Origin: Mercurialis annua
Taxonomy: Eukaryota > Streptophyta > Magnoliopsida > Malpighiales > Euphorbiaceae
Reading direction: 5' to 3'
Assembly (NCBI RefSeq): GCF_937616625.2
Contig: NC_065570.1
Coordinates: 71,575,665-71,639,664 of the forward strand
DNA: 64,000 nt
This document shows positions 1 to 11,433 of this stretch, piece after piece. The first letter of the stretch is position 1. Each line of letters begins with the position of its first letter. Position numbers and translations under genes: made by a program. The notes below the pieces were generated by a model. That model had not been told where the DNA came from and did no database searches. It saw only the letters and a program-made list of their open reading frames with translations.

Positions 1-20
1 TAAGGCTGTTTGCTCTGCAG

Positions 21-1375
21 GTGGTCATGTGCTAAATATTGGATTTGGAATGGGGCTAGTTGATTCTGCTATTCAGCAGTATAGTCCCGTTAACCATACC
101 ATTGTTGAGGCGCATCCGGAGGTCTATGAACGTATGATTCGCGATGGTTGGGGTGACAAGGATAATGTTAACATTGTGTTTGGTCGGTGGCAGGATGTTC
201 TTCCTCAACTTAGAACATATGATGGTAATTTTAGATTTTTTTGGTATATGAAAAATGTATGCATTTAAAATTTGTTTAATAGATATCTCAGTTTGTGTGT
301 TTGAATTTCTGTGTCGGAATTTCTGGCACCTAAACTGTATGGAAAGTCTGAAGATGCAAGAACTGAATTCTATATTTAGTCAGTTATTATGTTTAGAAAG
401 GTATTTGCTGTGAGGATTCAGTCCTTCAACTTTACAATAGCAAAGTATCTTGAAAAAGAAAAAACGTGATATTGTTGAAACTTCTTGCACGTGATTTGTT
501 CCTAACAGTGTCTGTGTGAATCACTTAACAGTGTATGCTCATTAGTCATTATACGAGTGGCGTTGGCTGCAAAGCAAACTAGTTTTCAAGATATGTTAAA
601 AAAGTGATACTGATTTTATCTCTGAGCAATATCAACTTTACGCATCATTTGACTTCAATCTCTATCAAATTCCTAAATTTAAAAACATTACCTTTATTTT
701 TCAACTTTTCATATATGAAGCAAAAGATGATGAATTTTTGAAATGGTGCGTTATATCTGGATTTGCTCTGCTGAGGAAGAATACAATTTAGAATGGTCTT
801 ACACTGCTACTCCTGTTGCTATGTTTACCTTCCAGTCAGCTTTATGTAATATTGTCTTGAATGCTTGGCACTGCATCAATATTGTAGCACCTTGTTTGTA
901 CCTTTAACATTATAAGGCAACAACTTTTCAAATGTTAATTGGCTTCTCTTTACTTTTAAAATGAATAATGAGAGTGCTCCAGCAAGACTTGTTCTCCGGC
1001 TTGCTTGCATATCAATTATTTTACATAATAACTCATCCAAGTTCTGGGAAAAACATTTCAGGTATTTTCTTTGACACTTATGGGGAGTATTATGAGGATT
1101 TGAGAGAGTTCCACCAGCATCTTCCTGTATTATTGAAGCCTGGAGGAATTTACTCATTCTTCAACGGACTTTGCGGAGGTAATGCATTTTTCCATGTTGT
1201 TTACTGTAATCTCGTTTCTCTAGAGCTGGAGAATTTGGGCTACTCCACACAGTTAATTCCTTTGCCTGTTAAGGATTGTTTAGGGACAGAAGTTTGGGAA
1301 GGTGTAAAACACAAGTATTGGCAGCTTGATACATATTACCTTCCGGTCTGTCAGTCTATTCAAGACTCTGAATGA
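21..1375 (+). CDS. Arginine N-methyltransferase 2-like protein, 3' part
   Basis: This is the C-terminal part of an S-adenosylmethionine-dependent methyltransferase resembling the RMT2/guanidinoacetate methyltransferase group, which in plants often carries N-terminal ankyrin repeats; the 5' exons lie outside the window. Two exons are visible: 21-224, after a CAG acceptor at 18-20, and 1062-1375, joined in phase across an 837-bp intron. The first holds the SAM-binding glycine motif (VLNIGFGMGLVD) and the acidic strand end IVEAHPEV. The second holds the FDTYGEYYEDL segment and the conserved FFNGLCGGNAFFH block, and ends with a TGA at 1373-1375. The family assignment rests on recalled motif similarity. 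Fungal RMT2 methylates the delta-nitrogen of arginine on ribosomal protein L12; whether the plant protein does this is unknown here. The coding part shows no damage. Confidence 0.85.
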
Positions 1376-2678
1376 TATTCTAAATCTTGCCATTAATTTT
1401 CTCCTTTATTCAACATTAGTAAGGCTTTTGGCTATAGTTGGTAGTTTAGTTAGTGAAACTTTTGTTATAGACTGGCGTGCCATGTATGAGGATCTTCCAA
1501 ATAAATTGAGCTTGTAATTGTTGTCTTTCTACTGCTATAGATATGACTAGTTTGAGCCGTTACATATGGTAGTATTGATATTTTCTGTTGATAAGAATGA
1601 ATCTGACCACACCCCATTTGCCATGATTTAGTATTCATTTCATGAATTCTGTTCAAAACTGCAAGTATGCCATAAGAAGGACAAATGAGAATATGTTTTC
1701 CGCTACTTCTGAACGACAAGGTGCTAAACTTTATAGGCATAAGAAGGACAAGTTTGTGCCTACACAGTTCATAACAACTATTTAACGTGCAGCCTACCCG
1801 TTTTAGATGCATATAAATTATAAGCTTTGTTGATTAGTATTTCTCCATGAAGCTGCATTTTATTTGATATACTACCAATATGGGAATCGATTAAGGTAGT
1901 AACTCTGGAAAATACTGGTTATCTTTAGATTCTTCATGGTTTTCTTAAAAGGAAAAAAAATAAACATATAAAGGAAAAAAGAGAACAATCCTTCACGTGA
2001 ACCGAATAAGAAAGGAAAACAAATTTAATCTGTTTAGTTTAAGAGTAGGAGTTGAAATTGAACTCCCCTTGTTGGCAAACGAGCCTTTGTTTGCGTGCAA
2101 ATGCAAACTTATAATACAGGGTTGTCAATTGTGGCATCAATTGTTGCAAACAACTGGATTGGACTACTAAATAAACAGAACCACAGAAGTCTTTTATCCA
2201 TAAGCTGTAACATGTGCTTTTTTTTGTTTCAAGTGTACAGAGAAGCATGCCCTGAACTGGAATGAATCTTTTTAAAGCATAATGGTTTCTAATAAATCAA
2301 CTCGTAAAGATAAGTCATATTAGTTGTGTTGGCAATACAATCACTGTATTTAGATGGTGATTCCAGAGAAGGTATAAATTAGAATCTTTACAGAATACAA
2401 CTGTACACGAATTTAATAAGCATGAGATACGACTAGAAATTATATTAAGTTCAGATACATGTCTGTGCTTTCTGTGCTTGGTTTTCTGTACAGTTACTTT
2501 TTCATTTCATTTTTTTGACCTGAGATCATCTGAGAGAGAAATTACAAGCACAACAACTGGCTCTTGTAACTCAGTTGTTAGAACTATCGGAATGGAAAAG
2601 TAGAAGACATTCATTATACATAGATTCAGGCACTGCAGGTACTGTAACTAATAGTCATTCATCCAGCCTTTTTAGATT
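1376..2678. other. Intergenic region between convergent genes
   Basis: Non-coding, AT-rich sequence between the stop of the methyltransferase gene and the stop of the subtilase gene. It should contain both 3' untranslated regions. Short open frames here have no recognisable domain. I see no transposon ends. Confidence 0.6.
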
Positions 2679-4988
2679 TTATGTCCAGCTGAAAGCTATT
2701 GGACTGCTGACCACATGCTTTCCACTTGACCATTCCAGACGAGCAAAGTTGGTTGTACCAGATGGCATCGAAGTAGTAGTGAATGTCACTGTGTAGCTCT
2801 TTTTCTCATTTACTTTGCTGAAATTGAGTGTTGCTGGCTCGACTGAGATCTTCACTGATGGAGTCTCAGTAGACACCGAGACCTTGTATGTTGAAGGAGT
2901 TCCCACATTGGTCAGAGTTCTGGTGTATTTGACAGTGCTTGTTACCCCAGAACCACCTCCTTTTCCTGAAGCAGTTTCAAAGGGAACAGAGAAAGACGGG
3001 TAATTGAGATCACTCAGACTGTATTTCTTGCTTTTGTCGCATGTAAAATCTCTGTTTGTGGCTGCCTTTATTTGGATGGCACTGTAGTTTAATGCACAGA
3101 GGAAAGCTAGGTAGTCTTCTACTGTGGTATCATAGACAAGGCCAGGATCGAGGGCTGCTACTGGATTTACATGTCCAGCACCATAGTCAAATGGTGTTGC
3201 AGGTTGCCCCGTAGATATATCCAGTATGGTTTTACCATCTCTGTATGCTGTGTAGGCTGTGGTCATGAGGGCAGACCTAATGGCTGCAGGGCTCCAATCT
3301 TGGTGAGCAGCCTTGATGAGTGCAGCTAACCCACTAACATGTGGACAGGACATAGATGTACCAGAAATGATATTGAAGTTGACCCGCCTTTTGTCATCCT
3401 TTAGCCCAGTTGGAGCAGCTGCACCAGTCCAACCGGCTAGAATATTAACCCCTGGAGCTATTATGTCTGGCTTTAGTATCGCCGGGGTGATCGGATTGGG
3501 GCCTCTGGAACTAAATGCTGCCACTACCGGTGAAGGTTGAACTCCTAGATGTGTGCCTCCAAATGCAATTGCGGCTGTTGGTCTGGGATCAGAAGAGGCA
3601 TATCTCTTGATGGCATCTCCACTAGTTTGGCCTACAGCAGCTGTTGGCAGGAGATGCGCATCTGCAACTAGCTCGTCACCGTACAACTCTGTGTTTGCTA
3701 AAATCATACCTATCCCGCCGACACTTTTCACTTCCAAGCCCTTCTGTGCCCTGCTGTTTCCACCTCGATCACATATCACGATCTTCCCGGCAACTTTTGT
3801 AGGAATTAAAGTACCTGTCATGCAAAGATAACCACTCGTTGCATTACTTACATTACCTGCATAAACCAGTGGCACCAAAGAATCAGATAATGGCTTTCCA
3901 CTGTAAAGCGAAGCGCCTGAGAAACTTTTCCCTTTTCCAAGTCTTACATAAGCTGGAAAATCTCGGTCCAGTGTTCCAGCACCTACAGTAGTTATCCAAG
4001 GAGCAATATTGGACAAGCTGCCCTGACTCGGTCCACCATTTCCTGCAGAACATGATACCAAAATTCCTTGTGCTGTTGCTGTAAAAGCTCCAATGGCAAC
4101 AGTATCTCTGTAATATTCTGAGAGGCCTCCACCGATTGACATAGACATGACATTCACACCGTCTTCGACAGCCTTATCCATGGCGGCTATAATATCTGAG
4201 CCAAAACACCCACCAAGCCAGCAGACCTTGTAAGCTGCTACCCGAGCTTGTGTAGCCATCCCACGTGCTACCCCATTAGCAAAACCGAATAGGCTAGCTC
4301 CTGAGACAGCTGATCCAGCTGCTGTAGTTGAAGTGTGAGTTCCATGGCCATCATCGTCTCTGGGGGACTTTGATTCCAGAGACTCGTCAACAGGTCCTAT
4401 TGCTGCTTCATACCCTTTTGAGAAGAATCTTGCTCCAATCAGTTTGCGGTTACAGCTCGACGAATTAAAGTTCTTGCCTGTCTCGCACTCACCTTTCCAG
4501 GTGCTCGGGATGGGGCCAAGACCTGTATCATCAAAGCTTTTTATCTCTGGCCAGACTCCAGTGTCTATCACTCCAATAATCACCTCACTAACTGAGTCTG
4601 ATGCAGGGAGTAAAGCATCGGTTTTTCCTAATCCAAGAAACTCTGGAGTTCGAGTAGTGTGCAGCTCGTATATTATTTCAGGCAACACAGAGACGATTCC
4701 TTCTTGTTTTTCCAGTAATTCAGCTTCTGCAGGTGTGAGTCTTGTAGAGAAGCCGTGGATAACATTGGTGTAAGCGTAAATAACACCAGCAGATTCCGAT
4801 ACCGATTTTAAAGTTGAATCGAACCATTGGAGGTGATCGTCAAAACTTGATGGCATATAGGATTTATCCAGATGAATTATGTAAGTCTTCTCGGCTTGCA
4901 AGTTCGTCACTTCTGCTACCGCATACATGTAACACAAGCTCACAACAGCCGCTTTCAGCAGTTGGAGCCTGAAATTCAGTACCTTCAT
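2679..4988 (-). CDS. Subtilisin-like serine protease (SBT1 group, peptidase S8A)
   Basis: An intronless gene for a 769-residue secreted protease, the usual length for plant subtilases. I chose the ATG at 4986-4988 because it is followed at once by a hydrophobic signal-peptide-like stretch; an in-frame ATG 20 codons upstream would put basic residues ahead of it. Order: signal peptide (about 1-25), inhibitor prodomain (about 34-110), catalytic domain with Asp142 (GVIDTGVWPE), His215 (DGHGTH), oxyanion Asn317 (SAGNGGPS) and Ser545 (SGTSMSCPH), a PA insertion (about 365-455), and a C-terminal fibronectin III-like domain ending in SWT. All catalytic residues are present. The sequence looks closest to SBT1.7/ARA12-like apoplastic enzymes that process cell-wall proteins or peptides. 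The exact subgroup is inferred. A TATA box lies 163 bp upstream. Confidence 0.95.
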   Translation of the reverse strand: MKVLNFRLQLLKAAVVSLCYMYAVAEVTNLQAEKTYIIHLDKSYMPSSFDDHLQWFDSTLKSVSESAGVIYAYTNVIHGFSTRLTPAEAELLEKQEGIVSVLPEIIYELHTTRTPEFLGLGKTDALLPASDSVSEVIIGVIDTGVWPEIKSFDDTGLGPIPSTWKGECETGKNFNSSSCNRKLIGARFFSKGYEAAIGPVDESLESKSPRDDDGHGTHTSTTAAGSAVSGASLFGFANGVARGMATQARVAAYKVCWLGGCFGSDIIAAMDKAVEDGVNVMSMSIGGGLSEYYRDTVAIGAFTATAQGILVSCSAGNGGPSQGSLSNIAPWITTVGAGTLDRDFPAYVRLGKGKSFSGASLYSGKPLSDSLVPLVYAGNVSNATSGYLCMTGTLIPTKVAGKIVICDRGGNSRAQKGLEVKSVGGIGMILANTELYGDELVADAHLLPTAAVGQTSGDAIKRYASSDPRPTAAIAFGGTHLGVQPSPVVAAFSSRGPNPITPAILKPDIIAPGVNILAGWTGAAAPTGLKDDKRRVNFNIISGTSMSCPHVSGLAALIKAAHQDWSPAAIRSALMTTAYTAYRDGKTILDISTGQPATPFDYGAGHVNPVAALDPGLVYDTTVEDYLAFLCALNYSAIQIKAATNRDFTCDKSKKYSLSDLNYPSFSVPFETASGKGGGSGVTSTVKYTRTLTNVGTPSTYKVSVSTETPSVKISVEPATLNFSKVNEKKSYTVTFTTTSMPSGTTNFARLEWSSGKHVVSSPIAFSWT

Positions 4989-5150
4989 CTTTACACTCCG
5001 GTTTCGGTTAACTTCAGTTGGAAATTTCAGGCAAGTTACTGATATCAATAATTTAAGTTGGAGAAAGGGAAATGCAGAGAGAATGAAAAGAGTATTTAGA
5101 TGGTAGCAGAAGAGAGATTCTCTTGGATTTTAGCCGAGTCATAGGCTCCT

Positions 5151-5157
5151 TATATAA
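5151..5157 (-). promoter_or_regulatory. TATA box of the subtilase gene
   Basis: The + strand reads TATATAA; the same AT box lies in the minus orientation 163-169 bp upstream of the chosen start codon. This would give a 5' leader of roughly 130 bases. Confidence 0.5.
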
Positions 5158-5983
5158 TGCAGATTATGCAGGTCATGGTGGGCACTTGGTGGAAATACTA
5201 TTATATGATGATGCATGGTGACACCAGGTTTGACTCATACGGAACCTTGTCCACTATAAGTCTGAAAAAGATTGACAAGATACTGTATGTCCTATTATAA
5301 TTATTTGTATTTGATTGCTCCAATTATTTTACTCTTGGCTTTCCAAAATTCACTATAGTTTTCATTGCTAGAGATAGTACTATTATGGGAGGTGGATTAT
5401 TTATTTGACATCCATAATTTTTAGAACAAGGTTTGTGTGAGTAAAAGCATTTGTATGAAAATGACTGCTTCAAACTAAGGTTTGCATTTAATACTATAAG
5501 TTATGTTTTACTGGTGGCTATAACACTCTTGAATCGGTCGGAAATTACTGACCAGTGAGATGGAGCTAAAAGGGTAGGCAAGATTTTGCCAAATACGCCA
5601 TTTTAGAAATTAAAGTTTCCTGGTCATCTTCCAAATACGAGCTAATGCTCTTGGTTTGGTCGTATCTTTCATTTTTCTAACTGCATCTTTGCTTACCAAT
5701 CAGCATAAATTGCTTCTTTTTGGCAGTTATTATTTCCCGTCCTTACTTTTTTTCTTTAGCAAAATCAATATTATTGAACAATTTTATAGATAAAGCTTTT
5801 GGGTTGGGAGGGGATCATTCTTCAATTTTCTTTCATTACATGGTCGGATTATTTATTCTATATATTTTTTTATTATAACAATGGGAGGGGGGATTCGAAT
5901 CTGGAACTCTCATGACGACTTATAATAGACTAACTATGTAGGGACTAAATGAAAATCCATTAAATGGTATAAATTTTATTTTT
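5158..5983. other. Subtilase upstream region and AT-rich spacer
   Basis: No gene is visible. The stretch at 5880-5925 contains a GGATTCGAATC-like box resembling a tRNA B box, possibly a worn SINE fragment, but no full structure can be built. Confidence 0.4.
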
Positions 5984-5999
5984 AAAAACTAAAGATTAT

Positions 6000-7307
6000 G
6001 GGTTAGCTTGGAGGGTGGGAAATGGCAAGTCTATAGATGTGAAAGGTGACAAATGGATCACTTCGTCAAACTATATGAAACCGATTGGCTGTCTGAATGT
6101 GCAGGACGGAAGTCGTGTTAGCGAGTTTATTGATGAAAATCTAGCGAAGTGGGATGTAGAGAAACTTCAGATAGCATTTTCGCCAAACGAAGTTGACTGT
6201 ATCCTTCAAATTCCTATTAGTCAGAGGCTGCCACCAGATAAACTGTTTTGGGTCCCCAATAAAAACGGTAATTATTCAGTTAAATCTGGATATTATCAAG
6301 CTCGTAACATTGTGGAGAGGGATAGAGCAACATCGTCAGGTATGTCAATGATGCGGGATTTTTGGAAACAAATTTGGCGATGTAAGGTCCAACCGAAGAT
6401 CAAGCATTTCCTGTGGCGAATTGGGCATGATTCACTGCCATGCAACGCTAATCTGGTAAAGAGAATGCAGTTTATGAATGAGCTTTGTCCCAGATGTGGT
6501 TTGAAGGAGGAATCAGCTCTGCATGCGCTCAAAGACTGCGACGAGGTTCGTGGGATTTGGCTCTCTTCGCCGTTATGCTTGCGAGTCGATAATATTCCCA
6601 GCACTACTGTGGTTGAGTGGTTAAGGTTGATGACCAGGTCTCTAAAGACGGAGGACCTTCAATTATTTATTATGTCGCTGTGGACGATCTGGATCGACAG
6701 GAATAACATTGTTTTCGGTAATAACAGGCTGCCTCCACATCTTTTGTTTAGCAACATTCATTCACTGATTCCAGGTGCAGACAAGGATTCCCAGGAGGCT
6801 TTGTTAGATGAAGTTTCTGCTGTGCAGACGTGGCAACCCCCTCCAACCTCAGCTATCAAAGTGAATACGGACGCAGCAGTGTCGACAGAGAGGAAAAGAT
6901 CGGTTGCTGGGGCCGTGTGCAGAGATAGTTCAGGAAGGGTGATAAAGGGTGGTGTTTGCGTGTTGAATGGAGTTGTAGATAGTGAACTTGCAGAGGCTTT
7001 GGCTGTTCAGTTTGGCATGAAGTTAGCCTCTGAGGTTGGGTGTTCAGAGTTGATTGTGGAGTCTGATTCACTGGGAGTTATTCAAAGGCTTCACAACCCG
7101 CTAAATGCTATCGATCATATTCAACTTATTATAGAGGATTGCCTCGCTATCCCGTTAAACTCGTCAGTTCGTTTTCAGCATGTTAGAAGACATTGTAATC
7201 ACATTGCTCATACCATCGCCAAATGGGGTATGTTCATTGGTCGAGATTATTCGTTTGACGGTGATTTGCCTTACCCGATCAACGAACTTTTTGTTAATCC
7301 GCTTTAG
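6000..7307 (+). pseudogene. LINE ORF2 C-terminal remnant (zf-RVT and RNase H)
   Basis: An open frame of about 430 codons runs from the truncation point, with no natural start, to TAG at 7305-7307. It begins with the WRVGNGKSIDV segment found between the reverse transcriptase and zinc-binding regions. Next comes a zf-RVT domain (FWKQIWRCKVQPKIKHFLWR ... LCPRCGLKEESALHAL ... C) and then a plant LINE RNase H domain. The RNase H acidic residues are visible in VNTDAA, SELAEALAV and VESDS, followed by HVRRHCNHIAHTIAKWG. The reverse transcriptase and endonuclease are absent, so the copy cannot move by itself. It is free of stop codons, which fits a young insertion. Confidence 0.9.
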
Positions 7308-7343
7308 TTAATAAAGAGCAATCTTTCTCTCAAAAAAAAAAAA
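6000..7343 (+). mobile_element. 5'-truncated LINE (plant L1-type non-LTR retrotransposon)
   Basis: A 1.34-kb copy containing only the 3' end of the LINE second ORF. It ends with AATAAA (about 7309) and a poly(A) run at 7332-7348. It is flanked by a 16-bp direct repeat, AAAAACTAAAGATTAT, at 5984-5999 and 7344-7359; the first A residues overlap the tail, leaving 12 unambiguous bases. Truncation at the 5' end, a poly(A) tail and a long variable target duplication are hallmarks of target-primed reverse transcription. The exact repeat points to a fairly recent insertion. Confidence 0.93.
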
Positions 7344-7643
7344 AAAAACTAAAGATTATAAAACAAATTAACTTTTGTATCAAAATATTATTTAAATAAT
7401 AATTTTTTAATATAAAAATTGATTCCATAATAAAAAGAGGGATTGTTCCTACTAATAAATTATATCAAAAGAAACTAATAAATATTGAATATTACCGACT
7501 AGGAGAAATTTGTTTATTACTTATTTACACATTTGAATAGTAATATTACAAGATTGTCATCATTTTAATGATGTGTCATTATGTGATAGGCTTAGTGCAC
7601 GGATGACGTGCAGGACTGAGTCTATCTAAAAATTTCTCTACCC

Positions 7644-7740
7644 ACCAGTTATATCTCAAATGATATAAACGCTTAGCATGAAACTACTAAAACTGTAGGT
7701 TCAATTTTTCTTACAAACACTTTTCCTTTCCTAATTATAA
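7644..7740 (+). mobile_element. Possible tRNA-derived SINE fragment
   Basis: Contains an A-box-like stretch (TATCTCAAATGATATAAACG at about 7651-7670) and, about 35 bases further on, a B-box-like GTAGGTTCAATTTT, a spacing typical of tRNA-derived SINEs. It is degenerate and no target duplication was found. Confidence 0.4.
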
Positions 7741-10481
7741 AAAAGAAGTTGAATATTAATACCATGTTATATTTTTATAGGTAACTTCAATATATTCTTT
7801 GAAAAATGAAAATTGATTGCTGTTAATGTATATTTAACCAAAAAAGTTGGATATGCTTTGCAAGACTTGAGCTCATACGATTCCTAGTGGAAGTAAACGT
7901 TGGATATCATCAACTCATAAATATAATTAAAATCTGATTAATATTATATAATATCTCTTATTATATGGGTAATGAATTTTTGCCTAACCTTCCATTACTA
8001 ACCGAAAAAATCATTTGCTAAAGTGTAGTGGAAACATTACTAATAATCTAACTCACGAAGATTGTAAAAACCAAATAGATATTGAAGCCATGATTCATTC
8101 CGATTACATTCTTAATAGGAAATTATGAGTTGAGAATTTTAGTGGGTTATGAGGTAGTGGTGGTGATGATGATTCAGAATTTAGGCAACTTTATATTATG
8201 GATTAGCGACTAGTCAGCATGGCAGGGCTATGCATCGGTCGATTCAGTTCAATTTGATTTAGAATCGGCCGAAATCGACTCACCAAAATTTGTTAAATTT
8301 TAAACCGAATCGTACCAAACTATGAATTTTGATTAGATTATGCTAAATCGAAAAGCTTGGTTCCGGTTAAAACCCAAATTTTTTTATTATCATTTTATCT
8401 TAAAATTAGTTTAGACATTAAAAAAAATAGTATTAATTTTTCATATATGTTTATTATTATATTTATATATTATATGAAATTTATAAAGAATACAGATTAA
8501 AAATACAGATATGTGTATACACATTAACTTTTTCATATTTTGATTCGGTTTTTCAGTTATTTCCTGGACACCGAATGCTGAACTTTTTTACATTGTCATA
8601 CCAAATTAAATCGTATTAATTAAATTATCAAATCATAGTTACAATTTCAATTTGATTTAGTTCGGCTTTACGATACGGTTCGATTTTTACACCAACGAGT
8701 GCCAAGGCACAACTGTGGAATCAGTATTAAAGTAGCTTAAAATTATGAGACAGTAATAAAAAAGATAAAAGAAGAAAGAGGCCTTTTGATGATTAAGTAA
8801 TTGAAATAATAGCGACCTTTAATAATACTATAATAGTGTCTTTTAATAATTAGCTGGAATGCGCCCCACCGCCCAATAATTGCTTGTACTACTGCCATTT
8901 TTCAATAAACGATAAGCAATAGTGAAATCATAGTCAAGACATGCATATGTAGGATTTTGTTGTTATAGAAAGCCAAGGATTCACCAATCTTACTTTGGAT
9001 CCATTATCATCTCAAGTCGAAGATTTCAAGTTTCAATACCTTTGATTGATTAAAAGTTTTGAAGAGATATTATAGTTTTGAAATTGTTTTCTTTTTCTAA
9101 CAATTAAATAGTCTTCTATTAAAATTACAAATGTAAAAATTTAAAAAGATTATAAAATAAAATTGATTGGTTGATGTTTCAAAATGGAATCTTGGTTGAT
9201 TGGAGCTATATAAAGCGATACCCAAGACTCCCATTAACAAAAAAACGGGACCTCTTTCTAATAATCTGACATAGAACAAGATGTAAAATGATTACTTTAT
9301 AAAATAAAAACAAAATTATATAACTGCTCTATGTTAATAAGATCCAATTCTTCTCTGTCTAACAAAAAACTCACTAAATCTTCATAAAAAAACAGACAAA
9401 CAAACCGTTCATATAGAAAGGATAACAAAACTTTTATAAAGAAAGACAATTGCTATAATAAAGATATAAAAAAAAAATTAATATAACCTATAAACGATTT
9501 TATCTTCACTCTTTTAATTGTAGCCATTTGTTTAAATTGAAAGAAAAATGATTTAAATATATCCTTTAAGTTTGAAATTGTTGATAGTAAAAAAGGCAAA
9601 TTGGAGCAACATGAATGAAATATTTAAATTTTTCTCACTTTAATTTGAACAATGGCTACAATTGAAACTAAAAGTAGAGGAGTAGACTAAAATTGACGAA
9701 TTTGAAAGTTCAATCATTAACAATAAATTTTTTGAAAAGATGGACTAATTAAGCCTGTTTCTAAATAAAAAAAAAATAAACAAAGTTAGTTTAAAGGACT
9801 GATTTGGATCGATTTTATAATTCTAAAAGCGGAATTAAACCGAGTTAACATTTAGATATATAAATATGTTTTATGAAATTTTAAGAGTGTATTTGCACTT
9901 TTTATTTATAGGCGTATTTACATCGTCTAATTTAAAATTAAAATTATTTTAAATTTAATTAGTAATTAATTTATTGAAATAAAAAAAAGAACAATTAATT
10001 ATTTTAAATATAATGAATTGTTAATATTATTGTTGGAATGTGATTAATAATTAATTATTTCAAATATAGTGAATAGTTATAATCGGATTAGACGGGATAC
10101 AAATAAAATTAAACCTAAAAATTAAATATATGAAAGGAATATGAAGATTGGACCATGTGATAATGAAGATACTTCTTTTTCATGTTGGTACCTTATCAAT
10201 TTTAGTAGTCTATTAATTCAAGTTGGCAAACTCTATAACCAAAACGAAATAAAGACGAAATGGGTGAAAAAAGAAGAAGAAAATGGTCGGCCATGATGTT
10301 AGGGGTTATTTTAGAATATCCTACTTTTAAAAAGTATTTATTACATTTTTTTTTACGTTGTTTTGCTAATTCCATTTGATACCCAATTTTTCATTTTTTT
10401 TTTAATTTATGTCTTGTTTGAGACATTGCTTTATTCTTATAAATACCATATAAACATCATAAATATACCATAAAAAAGACT
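7741..10481. other. AT-rich intergenic region with degenerate repeats
   Basis: No gene is recognisable. About 8215-8700 is bounded by GC-richer blocks rich in CGGTTCGATT-type words in opposite orientation (near 8230-8290 and 8650-8690), resembling an old hAT-type non-autonomous element. About 9500-9700 is an imperfect inverted repeat whose arms share TAATTGTAGCCATT. Both are too worn to delimit. Confidence 0.4.
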
Positions 10482-10490
10482 ATAAAAAAT

Positions 10491-10974
10491 GGCTTAAGGT
10501 CTGAAAAACTACCGACCTTTCATTTTTTTTCAATTGCACCCTCACCTTATAATTTCTTCAATAGCACCCTATTTCGTATTTTTGGCTTTCAATAGCACCC
10601 TATTTCGTACTTTTGGCTTTTATTAGCACCCCGACCTTGTAAAATAATCAATTTTACCTTATTTTGTATTTTTGACTTTCAATAGCTCCATAAATCATCA
10701 AATTAAACTCATTTATCGAGGACTTATTTGAATTTTTTTTAAGTTAAAGGACTTGTTTGAAAGTGTGCAAGTAGAAAAAAGTATGATTTCATCTTTAAAT
10801 TTAGTTTTTTTTTTGAAAATTTTCATTCTTATAGTAATCAAATCATCTAATTTTTTTAATTTAGAGTGTTATTGAAAGCCAAAAATACAAAATAGAGTGC
10901 TATTGAAAATATTATAAGGTGAGAATGCCATTAAAAAAAAATTAAAAGGTCGGTAGTTTTTCAGACCTTAAGCC
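10491..10974. mobile_element. Mutator-like MITE with 9-bp target duplication
   Basis: A 484-bp non-coding element with terminal inverted repeats starting GGCTTAAGGTCTGAAAAACT; the outer bases of both ends match exactly and the similarity continues inward over about 130 bp with divergence. It is flanked by an exact 9-bp duplication, ATAAAAAAT, at 10482-10490 and 10975-10983. A 9-bp duplication points to the Mutator superfamily. It contains no gene. Confidence 0.88.
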
Positions 10975-11229
10975 ATAAAAAATACATCTTGCTCTAGACA
11001 TGCATGTCTCGATCAAAAAGGTAAAAAATATATTTTTAAAAATTAAAAGTTATAAAATAAAAAAAGAGTCCATTATATAAGTATAGTGGTAATTAAGTTC
11101 CAAAAGAAGTAGTGTGAGATATTTCCTCATAATTTTATAGGGTTTTTGATATTTGGGTGCCTCAAAGGCACCCAAAATTACAGATCAGTGCCTCTTTCGG
11201 ATTTAATTCCGAAAGAGTGCCTGGTCCCA

Positions 11230-11423
11230 CGTGGTCCGCATTCTAGGAATGCGGACCACGAGGTGTTCCGCATTCCTAGAATGCGGAACACATTAATCAG
11301 CTGATTAATTAATAATCAGCTGATTAATGCATGTTCCGCATTCTAGGAATGCGGAACATGCAGAGATTACCGTTGGGAGCTGTCATAAATGTGTTCCGCA
11401 TTCTTAGAATGCGGAACACATTT
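11230..11423. repeat. Left palindrome array
   Basis: Four perfect hairpins with the same core, arms TTCCGCATTC or TCCGCATTC with 3-base loops, at 11230-11260, 11263-11291, 11330-11360 and 11387-11423, interleaved with shorter AATCAGCTGATT palindromes at 11292-11326. The outer bases of the arms differ between hairpins yet remain perfectly paired within each one. Confidence 0.9.
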
Positions 11424-11433
11424 AATTCTCAAA

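Noticed and set aside
2575..4773. Several plus-strand open frames across the subtilase gene
   Set aside because: All are antisense to an intact 769-codon gene with its complete catalytic residues.
11230..11423. Regularly spaced palindromes that look superficially like a CRISPR array
   Set aside because: The repeats are inverted within themselves, have no unique spacers of constant length and lie inside a plant transposon with target duplications.
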